Of a DNA stretch of 64,000 nt, positions 34,723 through 42,642 are shown piece by piece. Source of the DNA: Phycisphaerae bacterium. GTDB lineage: Bacteria; Planctomycetota; Phycisphaerae; UBA1845. A model generated the notes under the pieces. The model made no database searches. It was not told where the DNA came from and saw only the letters and a program-made list of their open reading frames with translations. How positions within the stretch are numbered: the first letter of the stretch is position 1; each line of letters starts with the position of its first letter. Position numbers and translations under genes: made by a program. The stretch is from positions 1 through 64,000 of the forward strand of contig JAGFJJ010000046.1 in NCBI GenBank assembly GCA_024102815.1, written 5' to 3'.

Positions 34723-34949
34723 GTTTCTGACTCCTTCCTGGAAACAGCCCGCCGCCTTGCAGTTTACCCCGGCGGCATCAGGCTAGCGTACCGAACCGAC
34801 GCGCTCAATTCCCAGCGCGGCCATGCGTCGTTCCGGTGCGCATCAAATTGGGACCGCGAACCGTCGACACTTGCCTCGTCCGCGACGCGATGCTATCCCC
34901 TATTCTAGAGGCGACCGGCGAATCAGACGCGGAGCCTTTCGAGCGTGTC

Positions 34950-35780
34950 ATGCGGCTCTACGACCAGCACCTTCACTCCCGCCACTCATTCGACTCCAGC
35001 GCCGATCCGCAGGCCAACGTCGAGTCCGCCCTCGCACGCGGACTGGCCGGGTTGACCTTCACGGAGCACTTCGATACCCACCCCAACGAGTGGAACGACT
35101 GCGTCTACGATCACGAAGCCTATTCCGCAACGATTCACCGCCTCCGCGAGATCTACGGAAAGCGCCTCTTCATCGGCAAGGGAATCGAGGTCTGCTACCA
35201 GCCCCAGCGGATGGACTTCATCCTCGACTTTCTCTCCCGCCACGAATTCGACATGGTCATGCTCAGCGTGCACTACTTTGGCGAGGTTCCCGTGCACAAG
35301 AAGGAACACTGGGAAGGCGTGGAGCTACACACCGGCACGCGGCGCTACCTGGAGAAGGTCCGTGACGCCGTCCGCCACTGCGCCGAACTCCGCGCGCAGC
35401 GGGGCCGGGTCTTCGACGTCCTCGGACACATGGATATGGTCAAGCGCTACACGCAGCGCTTCTTCGGATCACACGACGTGGGTCCCTGCGCCGACCTCTT
35501 CGACGACATCCTTCGCGGATGCCTCGCGGCCGACCTCATACCGGAGATCAACACGTCGTCACTTCGACAAGGGCTTGACGAAAGCATGCCCGGGCCCGCG
35601 ACGGTGAGACGTTACGCGGAACTTGGGGGAATGTGCATGTCGCTGGGATCGGACTCCCACCGCAGCGAGCACATCGGCGCCGGGTTTGACTACGCGCTCG
35701 GTATCCTTCGCGCGGCCGGGATAAAGCACACCGCGTGGTTTGACAATCGCGAGCGGACTGCCGTAGCCGTTGACGAATAG
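34950..35780 (+). CDS. PHP-domain phosphatase, histidinol-phosphatase family
   Basis: PHP fold with metal-binding YDQHLHSRHSFDSS (HxH) right after the chosen start, GLTFTEHFD, EVCYQP, the mid-chain SVHYFG and DVLGHMDMVKRY, and the last ligand pair in GSDSHRSEHIG. This pattern fits HisJ/HisK-like histidinol phosphatases. The open frame extends upstream to GTG 34836 and contains ATG 34890, but PHP proteins begin close to the HxH motif, so I chose ATG 34950. Catalytic residues all present. No other his gene nearby, so another phosphoester substrate is possible. Confidence 0.8.
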   Translation: MRLYDQHLHSRHSFDSSADPQANVESALARGLAGLTFTEHFDTHPNEWNDCVYDHEAYSATIHRLREIYGKRLFIGKGIEVCYQPQRMDFILDFLSRHEFDMVMLSVHYFGEVPVHKKEHWEGVELHTGTRRYLEKVRDAVRHCAELRAQRGRVFDVLGHMDMVKRYTQRFFGSHDVGPCADLFDDILRGCLAADLIPEINTSSLRQGLDESMPGPATVRRYAELGGMCMSLGSDSHRSEHIGAGFDYALGILRAAGIKHTAWFDNRERTAVAVDE

Positions 35781-35813
35781 CCGTTCGGTCTCAGCGGGTG
35801 CGGTCCGGCGGGA

Positions 35814-37076
35814 TTATACCGCCTGAAGCGCCCCCGTCGCGGAACGAAGATCCTCCACGCGGTCGGTCTTTTCCCAGGTGAAGCCCTTTTCATCCCGGCC
35901 GAAGTGACCGTGCCGCGCCGTCTGGAAGTACACGGGACGGCAGAGCTCCAGGTAGGAGATGATCTCGGCGGGCTTCAGCGGAAATACCTCTCGAATCGCC
36001 TTGGACAACAGTTCTTCCGCGACCTCTCCCGTGCCGAAGGTGTCCACCGCCACGGATACCGGCTCGGCCACGCCGATCACGTACGCCAGTTGAACCTCGC
36101 ACTGCCGGGCAAGTCCGGCGGCCACGATGTTCTTGGCAACGTGCCGTGCCATGTACGCGGCACTGCGGTCCACCTTCGAGGGGTCCTTGCCCGAAAAGGC
36201 ACCGCCGCCGTGCCGGCCGTAGCCGCCGTACGTATCCACGATCACTTTGCGCCCGGTGAGTCCGCAATCGCCGTCGGGACCGCCGGTGAGGAACCGCCCC
36301 GTGGGATTGATGTGAAAGCGCAGTCCTTCCGTCGAAAGATCCGGGCACTCGTGCTGAAGCACCGGCATGATGATCTTGTCGCGAACCTCGCGCCGCGCGT
36401 CCTCGCTCATCCGTCGGTCATTCTTCGGATCGAGCGCGGCCTCCGTATGCTGCGTGGAAAGAACGACGGTGCGGATGCCAATGGGCCGCTGCCCGTCGTA
36501 CACCACGGTCACCTGCGACTTGGCGTCCGGCCTGAGCCAGTTGATGCCGCCTTCTCGACGAACCTTCGCCTGCTGCTCCACCAGACGGTGGGACAGATGA
36601 ATGGGCAGGGGCATAAGCTGCGACGTTTCGTCGCATGCGAACCCGAACATGAGTCCCTGGTCGCCGGCACCCTGCTCACCGAGCGGATTTTCCCCCGCGG
36701 TCACGCCCTGGCTGATGTCGCCCGACTGCTTGTGGATCCGCGTTTCGATCTTGCACGTTTCCGCGTCGAACCCCGCCGCCGTGTCCGTGTACCCGATGTC
36801 CGTGATCACCTTGCGGATCGTTCGGTCATATTCGGCCAGAGCCCGCTCCGCCTTGGGGTTGTGAACCGTGACCTCGCCCGCGATCAGGCAATAGTTGGTG
36901 GTCACGAGCGTTTCAATCGCAGCCCGCACGCCGGGGTCGGGCCCGATGAGGCTGTCCAGCAGGGCGTCGGAAATCTGATCGGCCACCTTATCAGGGTGGC
37001 CCATGGACACGGATTCGGAAGTAAACAGGTGAAGGCCCCGTTCTTGGCGGGATGGCACGATGGATTCTCCATTCAT
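35814..37076 (-). CDS. metK: S-adenosylmethionine synthetase
   Basis: 420 residues. N-terminal [20 protein letters not shown]: the almost universal SEGHPDK is SMGHPDK here, a variant I associate with planctomycetes. ATP/phosphate motifs [10 protein letters not shown] and [20 protein letters not shown] are complete. Makes SAM from ATP and methionine. No SAM riboswitch is visible in the upstream DNA on its strand. Upstream, on the opposite strand, lie the two tandem candidate small RNAs. Confidence 0.95.
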   Translation of the reverse strand: MNGESIVPSRQERGLHLFTSESVSMGHPDKVADQISDALLDSLIGPDPGVRAAIETLVTTNYCLIAGEVTVHNPKAERALAEYDRTIRKVITDIGYTDTAAGFDAETCKIETRIHKQSGDISQGVTAGENPLGEQGAGDQGLMFGFACDETSQLMPLPIHLSHRLVEQQAKVRREGGINWLRPDAKSQVTVVYDGQRPIGIRTVVLSTQHTEAALDPKNDRRMSEDARREVRDKIIMPVLQHECPDLSTEGLRFHINPTGRFLTGGPDGDCGLTGRKVIVDTYGGYGRHGGGAFSGKDPSKVDRSAAYMARHVAKNIVAAGLARQCEVQLAYVIGVAEPVSVAVDTFGTGEVAEELLSKAIREVFPLKPAEIISYLELCRPVYFQTARHGHFGRDEKGFTWEKTDRVEDLRSATGALQAV

Positions 37077-37318
37077 AATTGCGAGGAAAAGCCCAGAAAC
37101 GTATTTGCGGGCGAATCTTAGGCCGCATCGCCGTCTGCCGCAACATCCCAGCTTCGCAAACCTTGTTCGTCATTCACGATGTGTGCAACGCAGCTTCAGG
37201 TTTTTTGCCAAACCTCGTATCGATCGCTGTTTGCGCGAGCTCTATGGGCACTGGGAGCGGCATCAGACGGAGCGACAACTTGCGACAAACCCGTTTCAAC
37301 CGACAGATTTCACAGGCC

Positions 37319-37415
37319 TATAATCTGGTGACTCAAGGGGCACCCTCCCCTCCCTACCTCCAGACCGGGGCGCGTCGTCGAGTCCCCCCAATCGGCGTCG
37401 CGCCCCAGCCATTTT
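37319..37415 (+). ncRNA. Candidate small RNA A (tandem pair)
   Basis: TATAAT at 37319-37324 then CTGGTGACTCAAGGGG; predicted start near 37331. A CU-rich single-stranded stretch with CCTCC motifs leads into the box TACCTCCAGACCG (37355-37367). A hairpin at 37367-37406 follows: 8-bp stem GGGGCGCG/CGCGCCCC, a T.T mismatch, 6 more pairs including one G.U, and a loop GTCCCCCCAA. Only a weak T-rich tail (ATTTTC) follows. Copy B at 37576-37681 has the same layout with compensatory stem changes. Confidence 0.6.
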
Positions 37416-37575
37416 CAGAGAATTCAACGCGCGGAAGGCCGCCTGATCCGGGAGCCGGAGCGGCATCGCCGCGTTACGCAGATGTGATGCAAATGGCACA
37501 GTGGCCTCGAATTCCGCTGGAAAACCGGCGAATTCGCGTTACGAACAAGAGACAAACATTTGGCGAGATTCAACG
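37407..37575. other. Spacer between the two candidate small RNAs
   Basis: About 170 bp without an open frame of interest. No third copy of the RNA element recognised. Confidence 0.4.
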
Positions 37576-37681
37576 TATAATGTGGTGAATCAAGCGGAGA
37601 AGACACCCTTACCTCCCGCTTACCTCCAGACCGAAGGCGTGCCGGCGATCCCCCCCAGTCGCCGCACGCCTTTTGTCATTT
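37576..37681 (+). ncRNA. Candidate small RNA B (tandem pair)
   Basis: TATAAT at 37576-37581 then GTGGTGAATCAAGCGG; predicted start near 37588. It has two CCTCC motifs, the second in TACCTCCAGACCG (37621-37633), identical to copy A. Hairpin: AAGGCGTG (37634-37641), bulged C, CGGCGA, loop TCCCCCCCAG, TCGCCG, CACGCCTT (37665-37672), then TTGTCATTT, so it looks like an intrinsic terminator. The stem differs from copy A at positions that change on both strands. Its end abuts the stop codon of the convergent GT-C gene. Confidence 0.65.
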
Positions 37682-39499
37682 CCGGCGCAACGACTTGCGG
37701 TACACGCTGTCGGATGGATACGGGGAAAGACGTGCGGCCATCGCGCGATTCCGCTCTTCGTCATCGCCGGACGTGTACTCGAAGACCATGTCCTCCGCGG
37801 ATGTCGGAACCCCGGTTGCCGAACGCAAATCAAAAATCCGGATGATGTCTTCGGGCGAGGGAATCCAATAGTCGCGCCAACGGTTGTCGTGATCCAGGAC
37901 GAACAAGGTTCGAAGGCGCTCCACCCCCCGCGCCTTGCGGATTCGGGCGAGCCATGACTCCAGCTCCGCAACGCTCTCCGGGACGGGCACGGCTGGCTGC
38001 CCGGTCTCCAGCGCAACGAATTCGTGGAAGTTGCTTACGATGACCAGGTCGCGCGGCGGCTGGCGGTGCAGCCACGTGTAGAGCCCGCTCGCTCCGGGCT
38101 CAAAGCAGCGCGACCAGGCGCCGAGCGGCGTGACATCGGTCCGGGCGTGCAGCGTTCGCACATACGGCCGCAGCCATTCTTCGTGAACGATCCAGGATCC
38201 CGCCAGCAGGAGCGGCAGCGCGGCCGCTACACGCAGTTCAATCCGCAGCAGCACGACGACGGGCGCTATGAAGAGCAGCAGGTACAGTGGCTTTACCGGC
38301 AGATAATAACGATCCAGCCCGACGAAGTTGAACTTGTCGTGAAACAGGACCGTTGCGATGACGATCATGAAGAGAAACGATCCGAGGATCGCACCTGCCA
38401 GCCCCATGACGGGCCGACCGAAGAACGGCTTCAGTCGCCGCCGCCAAGCCGGAAAGCACATCACGCTCGCCGCGAGCACGACCGGCCAGAGCATGTACAA
38501 CCAGGTGCTCTCCGAACGATGTTCATAGAAGCCCACTGATGTCGCTCGGCGCCAAGCCTCGACCAGCATGGACCAGGAGAAATCGAATCCGATATCTGTG
38601 CCGAGATTGAACTGCTGCGCGAGACGTGTATCCGCACCGAACAACCGGTTGACGACCACCAGCGCGATCATCGGCACGGCCGCGCCAAGCGCAAAGAAGG
38701 AGAGATTCTTCCAATGCCGCCGCAAGTCGTGCAGCGCGGAGCCGAGCAGATAGATGCCGATTCCCGCGGGTACGAACACGCTCGCATAGCGGATCCAGCA
38801 GAGTCCACCGGCCAGTAGTCCACCCAGAGCCAGACGCCAGGCGGCGGCGCTGCGGCAGTTCCTTTGGGACAGTTCCACGCCCTCGGCGACGAGCAGCATG
38901 CACACGGGAAGCAGGGCGACGAGTACAGAATCCGTCGACGGATTCAGCAGCGACGGCACACCGACAGCCAATCCTGCCGCCACCGCGGCCACAAGTCCTC
39001 CCACGACGCCCCGCGCGACCTGCTTGATGACCAGAAACCAGGCAACCAGCGAAACCGCCACCGCGGCAACAGCGATCCAGCGGCACGCCTCGATGAGGCT
39101 CACCTCCAGGCCTTTCTGCAACAGCCCGACGAGCGCTGAGTAGCCTGCCGGCCAACGGGTCAGAAAGACCCAATCCCCGTGCCACGTCCAAGACTGACCA
39201 GGTGCGGCCGGGGGCAAGGACGTCAGCCCTTCACCGTGTGCCATGCGTTCTGCGGCAATGAGCTGGTAACCGTAGTCCGATTCGATCAGCGGCGGGATCT
39301 GGCTGCGGAAAGGCAGAAAAGAAAGGACGACAAACAGGGCCACGATCCAGGCGCCGACCATCGTCCAACTTAATGAACGCGCTCGCAAACCGGCCTCAGT
39401 GGCATACTCAGGGCAAAGAAGGGGCTCTGCGCCGCGAAGATTCCGTGACGTCCTGTTCGCCGGGAGCGCCGGCATTGCTGGATGGGCTGTGTCCGACAT
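37676..39499 (-). CDS. Multi-span membrane protein, probable GT-C glycosyltransferase
   Basis: 607 residues. About ten to twelve membrane helices. The first periplasmic loop holds ESDYGYQLIAAERMAHGEG, where GT-C enzymes carry their acidic catalytic residues; TRWPAGYSALVGL follows, as in ArnT/PMT-like proteins. The C-terminal ~170 residues are soluble. Likely uses a polyprenyl-linked sugar and modifies lipid or protein on the outer face. It is followed on the same strand by no gene and preceded by another GT-C gene (39606-41240), 106 bp away. Confidence 0.65.
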   Translation of the reverse strand: MSDTAHPAMPALPANRTSRNLRGAEPLLCPEYATEAGLRARSLSWTMVGAWIVALFVVLSFLPFRSQIPPLIESDYGYQLIAAERMAHGEGLTSLPPAAPGQSWTWHGDWVFLTRWPAGYSALVGLLQKGLEVSLIEACRWIAVAAVAVSLVAWFLVIKQVARGVVGGLVAAVAAGLAVGVPSLLNPSTDSVLVALLPVCMLLVAEGVELSQRNCRSAAAWRLALGGLLAGGLCWIRYASVFVPAGIGIYLLGSALHDLRRHWKNLSFFALGAAVPMIALVVVNRLFGADTRLAQQFNLGTDIGFDFSWSMLVEAWRRATSVGFYEHRSESTWLYMLWPVVLAASVMCFPAWRRRLKPFFGRPVMGLAGAILGSFLFMIVIATVLFHDKFNFVGLDRYYLPVKPLYLLLFIAPVVVLLRIELRVAAALPLLLAGSWIVHEEWLRPYVRTLHARTDVTPLGAWSRCFEPGASGLYTWLHRQPPRDLVIVSNFHEFVALETGQPAVPVPESVAELESWLARIRKARGVERLRTLFVLDHDNRWRDYWIPSPEDIIRIFDLRSATGVPTSAEDMVFEYTSGDDEERNRAMAARLSPYPSDSVYRKSLRRK

Positions 39500-39605
39500 G
39501 CGCGTACGGATCGCCTGTGGTTTCCGCTTATCGGTCCCATCGGAAAGCGTGAAGTCGATCTTGAGTTTCGAAACGCGGCGCGGACTCGATCGCCAGCGTC
39601 AGGAA

Positions 39606-41240
39606 TCAGGGAATAGGCCGCAACTCCGCCAGGCCCAGCCAAGCGTCGCGAAGTGCTATCTCGATGTCCGCACCGTGAAGGGCTTCGAACAGGTGCCTGT
39701 CAACTTCCCAGCGGGGTGTCTCGGGTTCGCCCTGGGCGAGCAGCCAAACGTGGCGCCCGTTTTCAAGCGCATCGCGGATCCGCCCGAGCGTAAACGCCAC
39801 GTCCGCTTCGATCTCACCTGGGTGTTGCAGTTCTGCTTCGGCGTCATCCCAGCAGAGCTGGCGGTCGTGTCTTCGGGGGAAGGAAAGCCACTCGACGTCC
39901 ACGCCCTGCCGGCGCCAGGCATGGTCCAGGAACCAGCGATACAGGCCGACGCTGATGATGAGGTCGCCGGGTGAGACCTCGGCCGCGATCCGACGCACGC
40001 GCTCTTGTGTGTCCCGCTGCGGAACAACAGATGCCGCCGCGTAGATCGTCACCGCACTGCACACCGTGAGAACGGATGTTATTACTGCCGGAAGTACGAC
40101 CCGGCCTGCAACCCGACCGGATCGCCGACCGGTCTGGGCGATCAGAATCGCCATCCCCCCGATGAGCATCGGCCAAGCCGCAAGGTCGTAGCGTCCCACG
40201 ACGTACGCCGGTCGCCACAGGAGCGACGCCAGCCAGGCCAGCACGAGAAACGCAAGGGTCCCCGCCAGTAGCCAGAACGCCTCGACAGCCCTACTTCGAT
40301 TTGTGCGGATTCGAAGCAGCCCCCAGACCACCAGCGCAACGAACGCGATCAGCGGTGCCCAAACCACGATCCCGGCGGGCATCGCTCCCCATGTGGCGGC
40401 GAGCCAGTCATCGGCTGCCCCGACCTCGCCAAGGTAGTTCGGATACCACCCGGCCGGGAGCATGACCGATATCGAGCGGGCCATCGCGGCCCAAGGCGGA
40501 TAGCCCTCCCAGACCTGCTGGAGCCAGCGGCGTGGGCCTGTCTCAGCGTTGGGAATGACGAGCCCGATCAATACTGGGACCAGCGCAAACCCGAGGACGG
40601 CATGGGTTACGATCCAGCGGCGCGCGGTCCGACGACGGTTGCTCCCGACAAGCAGCACCGCCGCCGTGGCCGGAATCCAGAGCAGGGTGTAGTAGTGGAG
40701 GAGCACGGCGACCCAAGCTGCCAATCCGTAAGCCAGCCAATAGCGCCAGCGCCCGGATTCGGCCGCCCGTCGAAGCAGCAGAAGGCAGATCGTCAAGGCA
40801 AGAATCCACAGCGCATATACGCGCGCTTCTCGGCTGTAGTGAATCTGGAGAGGATTCACCGCGGCCAGAATGAGGGCGATCAGCCCTGCCGTTCTTCCCC
40901 CGGCCCGCCTCGCCAGCATCCCGACAGCCAGGACCCCCAGAACTCCGGCCGTCGCGGAGAGGCTTCGCAGTGCGCAGCCGGACTCTCCGAACAGGTACGT
41001 CCAGCCGCGAAGCAGGCCGAAATACGGCAGATGGGCGACCTCGGCCCAAGGAGGGCCCTCCGTTGGCCAGGAAGCGAGATGAAAGACGACGTAGGAAGTG
41101 CAAGACTCGTCAAGCCAAAGCTGAAACCGGCCCAGATCGTAGAACCGCAGGAAGGCGGCCAGGGCGAGGATTCCGATCCAGGCGAGTGCTTCCACGTTTC
41201 GCACGCTTGTTTGCCGGTGATTGTCGGCGAGCTTGTCCAC
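39606..41240 (-). CDS. GT39/PMT-like membrane glycosyltransferase
   Basis: 544 residues, GTG start. The first periplasmic loop has LRFYDLGRFQLWLDESCTSY with the DE catalytic pair, and the next cytoplasmic-side motif is NPLQIHYSREARVYALWIL, both typical of the dolichyl/undecaprenyl-phosphate-mannose transferase superfamily. About eleven membrane segments and a soluble C-terminal ~130 residues. Probably glycosylates lipid or envelope protein. Forms a pair with the downstream GT-C gene. Confidence 0.78.
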   Translation of the reverse strand: MDKLADNHRQTSVRNVEALAWIGILALAAFLRFYDLGRFQLWLDESCTSYVVFHLASWPTEGPPWAEVAHLPYFGLLRGWTYLFGESGCALRSLSATAGVLGVLAVGMLARRAGGRTAGLIALILAAVNPLQIHYSREARVYALWILALTICLLLLRRAAESGRWRYWLAYGLAAWVAVLLHYYTLLWIPATAAVLLVGSNRRRTARRWIVTHAVLGFALVPVLIGLVIPNAETGPRRWLQQVWEGYPPWAAMARSISVMLPAGWYPNYLGEVGAADDWLAATWGAMPAGIVVWAPLIAFVALVVWGLLRIRTNRSRAVEAFWLLAGTLAFLVLAWLASLLWRPAYVVGRYDLAAWPMLIGGMAILIAQTGRRSGRVAGRVVLPAVITSVLTVCSAVTIYAAASVVPQRDTQERVRRIAAEVSPGDLIISVGLYRWFLDHAWRRQGVDVEWLSFPRRHDRQLCWDDAEAELQHPGEIEADVAFTLGRIRDALENGRHVWLLAQGEPETPRWEVDRHLFEALHGADIEIALRDAWLGLAELRPIP

Positions 41241-41392
41241 GCGTTGTCGAATCCGCCTCTCCCCTTGGGCCCAGGAACCGCTACTTCTTGTCGTTCATGA
41301 AGTTACCGCCAATTGGATCTTGCCGCCACTCGTTCGGATCGGCGCCCGTGGAGCACTCGTGCCCGGAGCGGGAATTCCGGTGCGGCGGCGTC

Positions 41393-41420
41393 TTGCATCG
41401 GGTATGAGCGGCCGTATAAT
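41393..41420 (+). promoter_or_regulatory. Promoter of rpmI-rplT
   Basis: TTGCAT (41393-41398), 16-bp spacer and TATAAT (41415-41420); start near 41427, leader of about 37 nt to the rpmI ATG. The leader is too short for the structured L20-control element known from other bacteria. Confidence 0.6.
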
Positions 41421-41463
41421 GCTCGGCTCGCAAAAATCAGGCGAGGTACCAAGAGACCGAACG

Positions 41464-41685
41464 ATGCCAAAGCCCAAGACACATAAGGGATTGAGGAAGC
41501 GATTTTCGCTGACCGCGAAGGGTAAGGTTCGCTTCAAGAAGCCGGGAACCGGCCACCTGATGAGCCACAAGAGCGGTGACCGCTGTCGCAAGCTCCGCCG
41601 TCCGGGCATCCTCAAGGGGGCTTTGCAGAATCGGATCCGGCGGATGCTGGGGGCCGAGGGACCTGCGCCCTGCTCGAACGAGTAA
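41464..41685 (+). CDS. rpmI: 50S ribosomal protein L35
   Basis: 73 residues starting MPKPKTHKGLRKRFSLTAKG, followed by GTGHLMSHKSGDRCRKLRRP, the L35 consensus. The C-terminal few residues are longer than usual. It precedes rplT by 40 bp. The frame extends upstream but the promoter and ATG fix the start at 41464. infC, usually first in this operon, is not in front of it. Confidence 0.95.
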   Translation: MPKPKTHKGLRKRFSLTAKGKVRFKKPGTGHLMSHKSGDRCRKLRRPGILKGALQNRIRRMLGAEGPAPCSNE

Positions 41686-41725
41686 CTGAACAGCGGCGGA
41701 CGCGCCGTAAAGAGGAGTTGAGTTC

Positions 41726-42103
41726 ATGGGTCGTGCAACCTACGGAGCGGCTCGACATCGCAGAAAAGTGCGTGTGCTTCGGGCATCGCGAAGCTTCCGG
41801 GGCGCGCCGCGCAACCACTGGAAGTCGGCCAAGATCGCCGTCCGCCGTGCCCGCCTGTACAGCTATCGCGATCGCCGTCGTCGCAAGCGCGATTTCCGGG
41901 CGCTGTGGATTATTCGTCTCACCGCAGCATGCAGGGCCCGCGGCATGCAGTACAGCCGTTTCATTTTCGCGCTGACGCAAATGAACGTCGAGCTGAACCG
42001 CAAGATGCTCAGCGAGATTGCCATCCACAGTCCCGCCGATTTTGATGCGATCGTCGAGCAGGCGCGTAACCACATGCCGGCGGGATCGCAGGCGGCGGCC
42101 TGA
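41726..42103 (+). CDS. rplT: 50S ribosomal protein L20
   Basis: 125 residues with AARHRRKVRVLRASRSFRGA at the basic N-terminal extension and RRKRDFRALWIIRLTAACRA in the globular part, as in L20. GGAG is 9 bases upstream. Binds 23S rRNA early in 50S assembly. Co-transcribed with rpmI. Confidence 0.95.
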   Translation: MGRATYGAARHRRKVRVLRASRSFRGAPRNHWKSAKIAVRRARLYSYRDRRRRKRDFRALWIIRLTAACRARGMQYSRFIFALTQMNVELNRKMLSEIAIHSPADFDAIVEQARNHMPAGSQAAA

Positions 42104-42197
42104 AATTCGCCGCAATCGTCGAGAGCAGACAACTCAGTCCGAAACCGCACGGCTCCCGATTGGAGATGAAACCAGTCGGGAACCGTTTTCTTGTCCC

Positions 42198-42276
42198 TTG
42201 CACGTGCAATTGCGGGAATAACGACCGATCGACGTCGGTTACCTCACCCGGGAGAGGAAGCTATCGCGTCGATAGC
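42198..42276 (+). promoter_or_regulatory. Palindrome and hairpin upstream of the Kazal-like gene
   Basis: TTGCACGTGCAA (42198-42209) is a perfect 12-bp palindrome, possibly an operator. GCTATCG-CGT-CGATAGC (42260-42276) is a perfect 7-bp hairpin 35 bases before the start codon, without a T-tract. Either or both could control the small secreted protein gene. Confidence 0.35.
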
Positions 42277-42310
42277 CCTCATGTCATTTCCGTCGAACTG
42301 GAGGTCAAAG

Positions 42311-42565
42311 ATGAAGAAGGTACTCATCGCAACTCTCGCAGTACTCTTCGTGGTCGGGTTTTTCGCCGCGCCGGGCATGAGCAAGGGCAAGCCGACGCCG
42401 ATTGGCGGCGGCGATTGCCCGGACTTCACCGTTCTGTGCCCGCAGGTGTATGACCCGGTGCTCTGCGATGACGGCAACGTGTACTACAACCTGTGCGCGG
42501 CCACTTATCACTATTGCGCGACCGGCTGTGTTTCCACCGGCGGCGGCCCCATCGAGGTGCAGTAA
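42311..42565 (+). CDS. Small secreted Cys-rich protein with a Kazal-like domain
   Basis: 84 residues from ATG 42311 (GGAGG 7 bases upstream). Signal peptide KKVLIATLAVLFVVGFFAAP. The mature part contains CPQVYDPVLCDDGNVYYNLC with AATYHYCATGC, which follows the Kazal serine-protease-inhibitor pattern C-x-x-x-Y-x-PV-C-x-DG-x-x-Y-x-N-x-C; the Gly after the third Cys-side position is replaced by Asp. Seven Cys in all. Possible role: a secreted inhibitor of foreign proteases. Followed by a good terminator. Confidence 0.7.
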   Translation: MKKVLIATLAVLFVVGFFAAPGMSKGKPTPIGGGDCPDFTVLCPQVYDPVLCDDGNVYYNLCAATYHYCATGCVSTGGGPIEVQ

Positions 42566-42600
42566 TCTGGAAGCAACCGTAGTCGATGGATCAGGCATTC

Positions 42601-42642
42601 CGCTCCCGGGGGCTGCACCGCGACTTCCGGGAGCGTTTGTTT
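42601..42642 (+). terminator. Rho-independent terminator
   Basis: CGCTCCCGG (42601-42609) pairs with CCGGGAGCG (42627-42635), followed by TTTGTTT. It ends the rpmI-rplT/Kazal-like region, just before the convergent rmuC stop. Confidence 0.75.

Noticed and set aside
37077-37318. SAM riboswitch in front of metK
   Set aside because: I looked for the SAM-I and SAM-II conserved elements on the minus strand upstream of metK and found none.
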